Below are positions 25,694 to 34,800 of a stretch of DNA of 64,000 bases, in pieces (position 1 is the first letter of the stretch; every line of letters starts with the position of its first letter). Origin of the DNA: Chloroflexota bacterium (lineage in GTDB: Bacteria; Chloroflexota; Anaerolineae; Aggregatilineales; Phototrophicaceae); assembly GCA_013388745.1 (NCBI GenBank), contig JACAER010000016.1, positions 248,001 to 312,000 of the forward strand, read 5' to 3'. The position numbers and the translations under genes were made by a program. The notes under the pieces are model-generated. The model did not search any database, was not told the origin of the DNA, and saw only the letters and a program-made list of their open reading frames with translations.

Positions 25694-26845
25694 TCAGGCG
25701 CTGTCTTTGGCGTAGGCGGCGTCCAGCGCTTCAAAGTCGGTGAACAGGAAGTGATCGTGGTAGTAGTGAATCCAGAGGAAGGCCAGGATGGCGGTGTAAT
25801 AGGCGATGTCGAAATGCTGGTTCGGGTCGATGTTGGGGCGGACGACGCCAGTCATGATGTAGACGACGGTGAAGATGAGGGCAGAACCGACCAGCAGCAT
25901 AGCGCTGAACAGATACAGACCGCGCGAGTCTTTGCCTTTGCTGAAGCGCGCGACGAGCGGCGCAGATTGGTCGAGATTGGTGTACTGCGCCTTGATTCTG
26001 ATGATGTAGAAAGTAATGGCAAGGTACTGGAACGAATGCCAGGTGTTCAAGCCCTGAAAAGCCGTGTCAAGATTGGGCAGCGCGGGCATGGTGAAGGCTA
26101 CGGCGATCGTGCAGAGGATAAACACAGTTTTCGGCCAGTTGACGTAACCGCCGCGAATCTCCTGCGCGGTCTTGATGATGTAGGCGATCAAGGCTACCGC
26201 GAAGATGCCGCTCATGACGACGAAGAACCAGGTTTGCTGGAAAATGTCGGGGATAACGCGCGTCAGGTCGTTGGTGCCGATGTTGAAATCGCCCTGGCTG
26301 ATTTTGAGGGCGGCAATCGGGAACAGGCAGGTCAGGATGACGGCATAATCGATCAGGCGGGCAACGGGCGTCACCGCGCTGCCCTGCCGCACGAATTTAT
26401 GTTCTTTGCGGTTGTACAGCTCGACGATGTACGTCACCTGATGCAGCACATGCGTGGCCGCCCAGAAGAAAAAGACGGTCAACAAGAGCGTTAGATTCAG
26501 ATAGGCCAGCGAAATAACGACAATCGGGATCAGGATGGACGAACGGATCAACATGGGATAGCGTTTCTTGAAGTTTTCGTCCAGACCGGTGCGCAAGAAG
26601 GTAGACATCATGTGCGGGCCGCCGATTGCGATGGCGACAAAACCGTTGACGGCATTGCGCGCCACATCATCGTTGACGTTAAATTGCAAAAGCAGTAGAT
26701 AGACCAGATACGGCAGCGGGACGACGACGACACTCAACGTGATGAAGATCAAATCCCACTTACGATTACGCAACCAGAGACGATTCTGTGGGATTTTGTC
26801 ATGGGCGGTTTGTGCAGGGGTCAACCGCGCGGCTGATACACTCAT
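25694..26845 (-). CDS. Histidine-rich polytopic membrane protein, unknown function
   Basis: The 383-residue protein has about eight hydrophobic helices. Histidines cluster at or near helix ends: GGPHMMSTFLRTGLD (near 74-88), FFFWAATHVLHQVTYIVELY, NTWHSFQYLAITFY and a C-terminal LWIHYYHDHFLF. The spacing of His residues on several helices recalls membrane-bound metal enzymes such as diiron oxygenases or the Brp/Blh carotenoid oxygenase family, but no family motif matches fully and I cannot name it. The ATG at 26845 has GGAGGG seven bases upstream. A perfect 10-1-10 palindrome lies directly upstream, overlapping the likely promoter, so it is probably under specific transcriptional control. It is transcribed alone. 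Confidence 0.72.
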   Translation of the reverse strand: MSVSAARLTPAQTAHDKIPQNRLWLRNRKWDLIFITLSVVVVPLPYLVYLLLLQFNVNDDVARNAVNGFVAIAIGGPHMMSTFLRTGLDENFKKRYPMLIRSSILIPIVVISLAYLNLTLLLTVFFFWAATHVLHQVTYIVELYNRKEHKFVRQGSAVTPVARLIDYAVILTCLFPIAALKISQGDFNIGTNDLTRVIPDIFQQTWFFVVMSGIFAVALIAYIIKTAQEIRGGYVNWPKTVFILCTIAVAFTMPALPNLDTAFQGLNTWHSFQYLAITFYIIRIKAQYTNLDQSAPLVARFSKGKDSRGLYLFSAMLLVGSALIFTVVYIMTGVVRPNIDPNQHFDIAYYTAILAFLWIHYYHDHFLFTDFEALDAAYAKDSA

Positions 26846-26862
26846 TGTGCCCTCCGATAAAA

Positions 26863-26883
26863 TTATTTAGTGTCACTAAATAA
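26863..26883. promoter_or_regulatory. Perfect palindrome, probable operator
   Basis: TTATTTAGTG and CACTAAATAA form a 10-bp inverted repeat with one central base, about 18 bp upstream of the ATG of the His-rich membrane protein gene. A minus-strand -10-like TAAATA lies within it, with TTGGTT about 18 bp upstream as a possible -35. Symmetric sites of this size are typical of dimeric repressors of the TetR, MarR or similar families. Confidence 0.62.
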
Positions 26884-26928
26884 GTTTAACCAACTTGAGG
26901 CGCAAAAGATACGGGTGCGTGAATTTTC

Positions 26929-27498
26929 TCATCTTGGGACGATGTGATGATCGCGGCAGCGCGGTTCGTAGACTTCCTGCGCGCCAACCATGATGATGGG
27001 GTCGTTGAAGTTGGCGGGCTGGCCGTTGACAAGGCGCTGTGTGCGGCTGGCCTGTTCGCCACAGACGACGCAAATGGCGTGCAGTTTGGTTACGTCCTCG
27101 GCGCGCGCTAGCAGTTCTGGCATAGAGCCAAAGGGTTCACCGCGAAAGTCGAGGTCTAGACCAGCGAGGATAACGCGAATGCCACGCGCAGCAAGGGTGC
27201 CGGTTAAGGGGACGATGGCGTAATCGAGAAACTGGACTTCGTCTACGGCGACGACGGTGGTCTCTGGACGTAAGAGCTGCGTAATTTCGTCAGCAGTATT
27301 GACCGCTTGGGCGTCGATGTTCTGACCGTTGTGACTGGTGATGTGCTGAATACTGTAGCGGTCATCGATGGCCGGCTTGAAGACCTGCACTTTTTGTTTG
27401 GCGATCACGGCGCGGCGCACGCGGCGAATAAGCTCTTCAGTTTTGCCGCAAAACATGCTGCCGCAGATGACTTCGACAGTGCCTGAATGATGTCGCAT
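26929..27498 (-). CDS. tdk: Thymidine kinase (type II)
   Basis: The 189-residue protein phosphorylates thymidine with ATP in the salvage pathway. It has the P-loop GSMFCGKT (13-20), the magnesium/substrate loop AVDEVQFLD, the [20 protein letters not shown] block, and a C-terminal zinc site with CVVCG and a later Cys-x-x-His (CRDH). The ATG at 27498 fits the family N-terminus and has GGAGCG upstream. It is the last gene of the rplU-rpmA-rpmE-tdk unit, an arrangement that puts a nucleotide salvage enzyme behind ribosomal protein genes. Confidence 0.95.
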   Translation of the reverse strand: MRHHSGTVEVICGSMFCGKTEELIRRVRRAVIAKQKVQVFKPAIDDRYSIQHITSHNGQNIDAQAVNTADEITQLLRPETTVVAVDEVQFLDYAIVPLTGTLAARGIRVILAGLDLDFRGEPFGSMPELLARAEDVTKLHAICVVCGEQASRTQRLVNGQPANFNDPIIMVGAQEVYEPRCRDHHIVPR

Positions 27499-27577
27499 AT
27501 TTGTTCGCTCCGGGTGCAAAACAAGAAAAGGCAGACGCATCGCTACGTCTGCCTTGGTGAAGCGCAAAATTGTTAAG

Positions 27578-28051
27578 TTACTCGGCTTCCGCCGCTTCGG
27601 CAGTGGGGACTTCGTAACCGCGCGCGCGCAGGACTTTTTTGGTGTCCATTATGATCTTGCGGCCCAGCCCAGCATCAATGAGGGTTTGTTCGCCACCGGC
27701 TTCCAATTTGCTGAGGAAGTCGCTGACGACGTTGATGCCGTTATCGGCGAAAAGCTGTGTGTAGCGCTTGGCTAAGCCCAGTTCGGCGATCGGCAGATCG
27801 AGCGGCGTCTTGGAGACTTTGCGGGCTTCGGCGTCGGCGCGTTTGGTGTCGCGGATTTGCAAGCGCTTAAGGAAGCGATCGACCTGCCCTTCGGTATCGA
27901 CGATGCGCTGTTCGCCGGTGTAGAAGGGATGGCAGGCCGAGCAAATATCGGTACGAATTTCAGGAACGGTGGCGCCGGTTTTCCAGGTATTGCCGCAGGC
28001 GCAGATCACGTTCGCTTCGGGAAACCACTTGGGATGGATATTGGCTTTCAT
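27578..28051 (-). CDS. rpmE: Ribosomal protein L31 with a C-terminal alpha-CTD-like domain
   Basis: Residues 1-65 are a standard zinc-type L31: [14 protein letters not shown] (Cys17, Cys19), Cys37-x2-Cys40 followed by [14 protein letters not shown]31 is normally about 66-75 residues; this protein has 157. After a charged helix (66-82), residues 86-147 ([12 protein letters not shown] ... GINVVSDFL ... [11 protein letters not shown] ... VLRARGYEV) follow the RNA polymerase alpha C-terminal domain pattern, a helix-hairpin-helix fold. The tail is Glu/Ala-rich. L31 bridges the ribosomal subunits. The extra domain may bind nucleic acid or another protein; this is inferred. The frame is continuous, with no sign of a merged frameshift. 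The gene overlaps nothing and follows rpmA by two bases. Confidence 0.9.
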   Translation of the reverse strand: MKANIHPKWFPEANVICACGNTWKTGATVPEIRTDICSACHPFYTGEQRIVDTEGQVDRFLKRLQIRDTKRADAEARKVSKTPLDLPIAELGLAKRYTQLFADNGINVVSDFLSKLEAGGEQTLIDAGLGRKIIMDTKKVLRARGYEVPTAEAAEAE

Positions 28052-28053
28052 GG

Positions 28054-28338
28054 TTAATTCTCAGTCTTGGCCTGCGGAAGTTCAGGATAGACGCTGATCT
28101 GCTGGCGACCACGTTTGCCGCGAATCTTTTCGAAGACGACATAGCCGGCGGCGGTGGCGAAAATAGTGTGGTCTTTGCCGATACCGACATTGAGGCCGGG
28201 ATGGAACTGGGTGCCGCGCTGGCGCACGATGATGTTGCCAGGGATCACATGTTCGCTGCCGAAGCGCTTCACACCCAAACGCTGTGCGTTGCTATCGCGT
28301 CCGTTGCGGCTGGAGCCGCCGCCTTTTTTGTGAGCCAT
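28054..28338 (-). CDS. rpmA: Ribosomal protein L27
   Basis: The 94-residue protein is bL27, whose N-terminus reaches the peptidyl-transferase centre. The sequence [19 protein letters not shown], then [20 protein letters not shown] and [20 protein letters not shown], is the family pattern throughout. There is no cleavable N-terminal extension of the Firmicutes type, so the mature protein should start after the Met. It lies between rplU and rpmE, with 19 bp to rplU and two to rpmE. Confidence 0.98.
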   Translation of the reverse strand: MAHKKGGGSSRNGRDSNAQRLGVKRFGSEHVIPGNIIVRQRGTQFHPGLNVGIGKDHTIFATAAGYVVFEKIRGKRGRQQISVYPELPQAKTEN

Positions 28339-28357
28339 TGTCTAAGTCCTTTGAATC

Positions 28358-28672
28358 TCACTGAACATTAATTGCATCAACGCGCAGGCGCGTATAGTAC
28401 TGGCGATGACCCCGCATCCGGCGGTATTTGGTGCGCTGGCGATATTTGAAGACCAGAATTTTGCGGCCACGATACTGGTCAACTACCGTCACGGTGACAG
28501 AAGCGCCTTCGACCTGTGGGCGGCCAATGAGCGTGGCATCGCCGTTGCCCACCAGGAGAACATCATCGATCTGAAAACTGTGGTTGACTTCATAAGGGAG
28601 GCGCTCAACGTCGATCAGCTTGCCGACTTCAGCGCGGTACTGGCGACCGCCAGTGCGAACAATTGCATACAT
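28358..28672 (-). CDS. rplU: Ribosomal protein L21
   Basis: The 104-residue protein is bL21 of the large subunit. MYAIVRTGGRQYRAEVGKLI at the start and KYRQRTKYRRMRGHRQYYT near the end are family signatures, and length is normal. It is the first gene of rplU-rpmA-rpmE-tdk. A near-consensus promoter lies about 130 bp upstream, and the leader holds a C-rich/G-rich hairpin. Confidence 0.98.
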   Translation of the reverse strand: MYAIVRTGGRQYRAEVGKLIDVERLPYEVNHSFQIDDVLLVGNGDATLIGRPQVEGASVTVTVVDQYRGRKILVFKYRQRTKYRRMRGHRQYYTRLRVDAINVQ

Positions 28673-28764
28673 GAAAGATTTTCTCCCAATCTTCTCTTGC
28701 CACCACCAGACATAGCAAGGAAAAGCATGTCATGGGGGGAAAATTGGCTGACACAATAGCGCAG

Positions 28765-28785
28765 AAACCCCCAACGAAGGGGGGT
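28765..28785 (-). terminator. Hairpin in the rplU leader, terminator-like
   Basis: On the minus strand ACCCCCC, a short TTCGTT loop and GGGGGTTT form a G/C-rich hairpin ending in TTTCT. It lies downstream of the rplU promoter and downstream of the RHS stop. It could end RHS transcripts or act as an attenuator in the rplU leader. The T-run is short, so the terminator call is tentative. Confidence 0.45.
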
Positions 28786-28799
28786 ATCTACGGGTAGGT

Positions 28800-28828
28800 A
28801 TTATAGTGGTCAGGCGAACGGGCGTCAA
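28800..28828 (-). promoter_or_regulatory. Strong promoter of rplU-rpmA-rpmE-tdk
   Basis: Minus strand TTGACG (28828-28823), a 17-bp spacer and TATAAT (28805-28800). The -35 overlaps the stop codon of the RHS gene, so the ribosomal protein operon is separated from it by a new start rather than by a long gap. Confidence 0.82.
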
Positions 28829-31800
28829 TTGCCGATTTGCGGCCAGGTGGGTTCAAACAGGGCGCGATCGGCAGAGAGCGGCGGGCGATAAAGCGCAGCG
28901 AGTTCAATAAGCGCGGGCGGCATCAACTGCGGCACAGGAATCGGCGGGTCGATATGTAGGGGCTGCGGTACAGCAACCTGTGGCAATGGATTGGTCAAGG
29001 CGGCGATTTCCGACTGGAGAGCGGTCATGATCTGCACTTCAGGTAGCAGGTCGTTCAGCGCGAGTTCGGGGGGCAGCGTATTTTGCGCGGGATTCTGCGG
29101 TGTTGGCAGGGTGAATGTGAATGCATTCCTTTGAATAGGCGCAGCCAAAGGCTGGTTTATCCAGGCAGAGGCCTGCTGCAAAACGCGCAGCGGATCGGGC
29201 GGCGCGAGCGGGTCAGTTTCGGGCGTGGGCACCCAACCCATATCAGGCGTGTAATGCGCGAACTGCGCGCTGGGGATTGATAAACCGCTAGAGACCGTTG
29301 GCAGCGGGGCGAGCAGGGCAGATACATAAGGCGAGGCGACGGGCGAGGTAATCCCCAGGGTATCGATAATTTGCCAGATGCGGAAGTTTTCAGCGGCGTG
29401 CAGTTGAGCGGTGGTTGGCGAGTTCTCGCCGTAAGTGAGCAGCGGCGCAGCCTCAACCTGTGGGCGTATGGTATCCAGGATGAGAGACGCGAAGGTGCCG
29501 ACAAAGTGTTCGGCATAGGGGGGGTGAACGGACAGAGCCGGGACATGCGTGAAGGGCGCCCCACTGCCATACAGATGTATGGTCGGGTTGTGGCGTGCGG
29601 GATTGGGTACGGTCAGGCGAGCAAGGCGCGGGTCGTAAGCTCCGTTTGCGGTGATGTAAAGTTGGCTGGACGACTCATAAATGCCGAACGGTAGAATCTG
29701 CTGTGGTAAGGAGGCATTCTCGGTCACAGCCTCTTGGGCGTAAGGATTGATGATCTGACCGAAAGCGTTCAAGTCCAGCGTGTTGGGCACAAAGCCTGTA
29801 TCCATACTGAAAGCACTGCGGGCAAAAGCGCTGGCGTCCTGGAGCGCCCATACTGCGCCGCCGTCTGCTGTGAGCGTGAGCAGCGGCTGATCGGCGAAAG
29901 GCGCGAAATAACGTTCGATTTCTCCGCTGGCGACGTTTTCGCGGGCGATGACGGTTTCGCCATCATAATGCAGGCGGTAGCCAGTTGTCGCGTCCTGCCA
30001 AATGACCAGGCGGCCAAGCGCATCGTAGGTGAACTGCATGGAAATGGGTAGCCCGTCTTCGCGCGTGCCTGTGATGCTGATCAGGCGGCTATCTGCGTCG
30101 TAGGTAAAATCGAGTGTATTCTGGGTAGCTGTATAGGCGATTTGCTGCAAAGCGCCGTCGGCACGATAGACATAGGCGACATCAAAGGGCGGCAGTTCGT
30201 TGCCGCGCTGCTGCAAGCGAGGAACGAGGAGCAGCGCCATGAACAGGGGCGAGACCCACAGCCAGCGCCGCCAGTGTTTGCACCGGGCATAAGCGACCAC
30301 CGCCAGCACGCCGACGAAGGGCATCCAGGCCGTGCTCGTCTCTTGATTCGGGTTGTAATTGCGCACCTCACCGATGAGTTGGTTATTTTCGTTGTAAATG
30401 TATAAAGTGCGTGTGCTGTCACGCGCGTCTTCGACGATATTGCCTGCGGCGTCGTAGCGTAAATTGAGGGTGTAACGTGCGTTGTTCTGGTCATTGAGCC
30501 AGCGTTCGTCAATGAGCTGCTGCGCAGCGTTAAAACTGAACAGCATCGTCCAATTGTCGCGGCGGCTGATGCGCGTCAGGCTGCCGGCGGCATCATAGCT
30601 ATAGTTAAATTGGTCGAGAGGCTGATCGCCTGCGAAGAGATGCGTGACGACTTCGGCGCGGCCATTGGCTTCGTAGGTGGTGGTGGTGGCGGGGCCGCGG
30701 CTGCGCATGATCCCTGTACGCCAGCCGTTCAGGTTGTAGACCAGATCAATGGACTCGCCGCCGTACTCGATACGCACGGGCCGATAGAGATCGTCGTAGG
30801 TGTAAAGCACTGCGCCAAGCGCGCCGGCATCGCGGCTCAGGACATTGTCGGCGGGGTCATAGGTGTAGCGGATGCTGGTCGAGCCAGTGGTCACGGCGGT
30901 CAAACGCCCTAACGGATCGTAACTAAAGGCTATCGTGCCCGCCGGCGATGTGATGCTGATGAGTCGATCAGCGCTGTCATAAGCGCGCGTCAGGCGGCTG
31001 TCGTCGGGATAAATGATTTCAACGAGGCGGCCCTGTTCGTCATAGCGATACTGTGTTGTTTCGTCCAGGGGTGTTGTGCGGTTGATGAGGTTTCCGAGCG
31101 CATCATAAGTGAAGCGGGTGCTGGAAGCATCTTGCGCGTCGGCGTTATCGACAATCGCCAGAAGATTGCCAGCGGGATCGAACTGATAGCTGGTGCGCGC
31201 AGCGGTCGTATCTGCGCCGACAACGGGACTGTAAACGCTGTCAAACTGGCCGCGCTGATCGTAGGTGATGGTTGAGGCGGCGCTGTTGGGATAGATGATG
31301 CGGGTGAGCCGACCGAAGGCGTCGTATTCATAACGGGTGACGTTGCCGAGCGGGTCGCTGACCTGCGCCAATTGGTTCACGCTGTTATAGGTATAGGCCC
31401 ACACGCCGCCCGCCGCATCGACATAACGCACGCGCTGATTGAGGGCATCGTAACCCATACTGATGCGCTGGCCTTCAGGCAGCACCACCCCTGTTAAATT
31501 GCCCATCAAGTCATAAATGTACTCGTAGGCGATTTCCTGACCGTCGAGCGTGCGAATCACGCGCGTCAGGTTGCCAAACAGATCATAACGATAGGTGGTC
31601 TGTGTGCCGTTGGGGTCTGTCAGAAGAATGAGATTGCCGATTTCGTCATAAGCGTAGGTATATACCCTTTCGGCGTTTGTGCCGACGGCCTGACGAATTT
31701 CGGTCAGGCGGTTATTGGCGTCATAGGCATAGGCCGTCACGACACCATCGGACGCGGTGTGGCCGATGACATTGCCATTGGCGTCATAAGCAAAGCGTTC

Positions 31801-34800
31801 GCTGGTTTCGGATTGTGTGCCTGCGGCGTGCGTGATCTGTGTGATGCGATTCAGGCTGTCATAAACGTAAAGCGTCACGATGCCCTGGGGATTCTGCGCG
31901 CTGGTCACCCGTCCGGCGCTGTCGTAACCCAGCGTCCAGATTCCCCCTGAAGGGTCGGTATAAGATGTTAACTGTCCCTGCGTGTAACCGAAGACGTACA
32001 TGGTCTCGCGGTTGTTAGAAAAAGGCGGCGCAGCGTTGTTCGCCAGCAGACGATCTGTGCCCGCGCCCATATAGAGCAGGCGTCCGGCACGATCATACTC
32101 GAATTGGAGATTCAGCCCGCCGCTGGTAGTGTCGCGAATCGTGGCGACGCGGCCCGAAATGCTGTCAGTGTTGTACTCGTAGCTGTGACCGCTGGCATCG
32201 ATGAAGCGACCTGGCCTGCCGTTGCGCCAGATGTACTGCTGTGTGTTGCCGAGCGGATTGGTAATGCTAGAGAGCTGGCCAATACTGTTATAGTCGTAGA
32301 GGTAGGTGTGACCGAGCGCATCGGTGACGCTGTTCAGGCGCCCAATTTCGTCGTAGTCGTAGAGAAATTGGCGGCCAGCGGGCTGCGTCATGGCGACCAG
32401 GTTGTCGGCCAGATCGTAGGCGTATTCCGTGGTGAGTCCTAAGGGGGCGGTCATACGAACCAGCCGTCCAAAAGTATCGTATTCATAGCGCGTTTCGATG
32501 CCGAGCGCGTCAACCTGGGCAGTCAGACGATCTAGCGCGTCATACGTGGCACGGCGTGTGCTGCCGCGTGGGTCTGTGACTTCCAGCAAATTGCCGCGCA
32601 AATCATAACGATAGCTGGTCGTTTGTCCGCCGGGATTGATGCGGCTGATGCGGCGGTTGAGGCCGTCGTAGGTGTAGCTCGTTTGCTGGCCAAGCGCGTC
32701 GGTGCGTGTCACAAGATTGTGGCGGCCATCGTATTGGTAAGTCGTTTGCCCGCCATTCGGGAGCAGCACGGCGGTGATGTTGCCAAAGACATCGTGCGTG
32801 TAGCTTGTGGTGAGGCCGGCGGCATCGGTGACAGCGCTGAGATTGCCCGCCGGGTCGTAGCTGTACTGTGTGCGCAAGTCTTCGATGGTAGTGGCTGTGA
32901 TCTGGCCGATCAGGTTGTACTCGGCTGAGAGGGTGCGTCCGGTAAACTCGTAGCTGATGTCGGCGCGGTTGCCTTCCAGACTGTAGCGAATGTCGTAGAC
33001 CTGCTGCTGGTCGTTATCGATGAAGGCTACGCGGCGCAGTCGCCCCAGAGAGTCATAGCGATAGACGCTGGCGCGTCCCGAAGGATCAACCACGCGGCGA
33101 AAGGTGAAATCGCTGGCTTCCAGCTCAAAAGAAAATTCCCAGACTGCGCCTGTGGGTGTGGTCACACGGGTCAGGTTATCGAGCGCGTCATAAGCGTAAG
33201 TCGTGGCGCGGCCACCGGGATCGACGGCACTCAACAAGTTGCCGGCTTCGTCATAGGTGTAAGTTGTGACACGCCCAAGCGCATCGGTGGTCGTGACAAG
33301 TTGATCCGAGTCATTATAGGTGTACACATCGACACTGCCGCGATCTTCGATACGCACAACATTGCCGCGCGCGTCATACTCATAGCTGATCGACAGCCCT
33401 TCGGGACCGTGGATGGCGCGCAGCCCATCGTGTGTGCTGCTCCAATCGAGCGTGTAAATCTGCCCATCGCCATCGACAATGGCGCGCAAGCGCCCCAAAA
33501 TATCATGCGTAAAGCCCATCTGCCAGTCGCCAATCTGGACGCCGGCGATGTAGCCGAAGGAATCGTAGCGATATGCGGTGGTGAGTTCTATGCCATCGGG
33601 TCCGGGCGCAATCATGCTTACGACACGCCCCCAATCGTCGTAAACGAAACGGCGGATATGCTCCTGTACAGGCTGACGCGAAATCAGTTGGCGATGTTCG
33701 ATGAGACGCGCAGCGGGGGTGTCGTCATAAACGAAGGTTTCGCGTCCGCCGTTGGGATAATCGATTTGCTCAAGCAGCAGGCGCGCGCCGCGTGTCGCAT
33801 AGACGTAATCGTAACTGCCTTGCCCGGTGTAGATCGGGTCGCGCAGCGAAGTCAATAACCCCTGAGCATTGTGTGTGAAGCGGAAAACAGTGAGTTCTGG
33901 GCGCTGAAGTTCGGCGAGCAACTGGCTATCGCGGTCATAACGATAGAGATAGGTGAATTCCGGGCGCGGCGCGGTGTAGCCGGTAAACAAAAAATTTTCG
34001 TCGTAGCTCCAGGTATCGCTGCGTTCTGCCCCGCTCACTATAAAGGCGCGGCGGGTAAGATTTGGCTCGTAGGTGTAGCGGAACAGGCGCGGCTGTTGGC
34101 CGTCGAAATTTTCAGTATAGGTGACAACGCGGCGATTGTTGTAAGCGAGTATCCCCGTTGGGTGATAGGGACTGCGGGCATCGTTGAAGGCGCTCAAAAC
34201 GTTGTTTTCATAGCTGTATGCGGCTGTTTGGGCCGGATCAGGATAACGCACGGCAACGAGCAGGTCGCCCTCGTAGATATAGACGATTTCGCGCGAAACC
34301 GTATCGCGCGCGCGCGCAACATGACCTGAGTCATCGGTGTAAAGCTCCAGACGGCGGCCATAAGGTTCAACAATGAAAACGCCGCCGGTCAGGCCATCGC
34401 GCAGATAATCACGCGGAATCGGCGCGAAACTGAGCGCCAGGCTATTAGAATCCTGAATACGTTCCAGGCGTCCAGCGCGATCGAAACTGTAGGTCAGGCC
34501 GTCGGTAGTCGCAGCGCGCCAATGCCCGGTAAGTCCGCCGAAACGTTCGAGCGTCCAGGAAGGCAGCGTTGTTGATTGGAAGGCGTTCGTCCCCTGAACA
34601 GCGTTAAAATGATGCCGTGTGCCCTGCGGTAGGATCAATGTCACCTGACCGTGCGGCGCCTGGGCAATATCAAGCTCAAACTGGTAACTGTGCCGCCATC
34701 CGTGTCCCATTTGCCCCAAATGGTAAGCGGGGGAAGCGGATGCTAGCATATAGTTGGGCGTGAGCACGTCGGCCTGAGTGTTGTAAAAGCGCTCCAGCCG

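Noticed and set aside
33301..33858. Plus-strand frame opposite the RHS gene as a possible immunity gene
   Set aside because: It lies inside the repeat shell, not after the C-terminus, and its sequence mirrors the YD codons.
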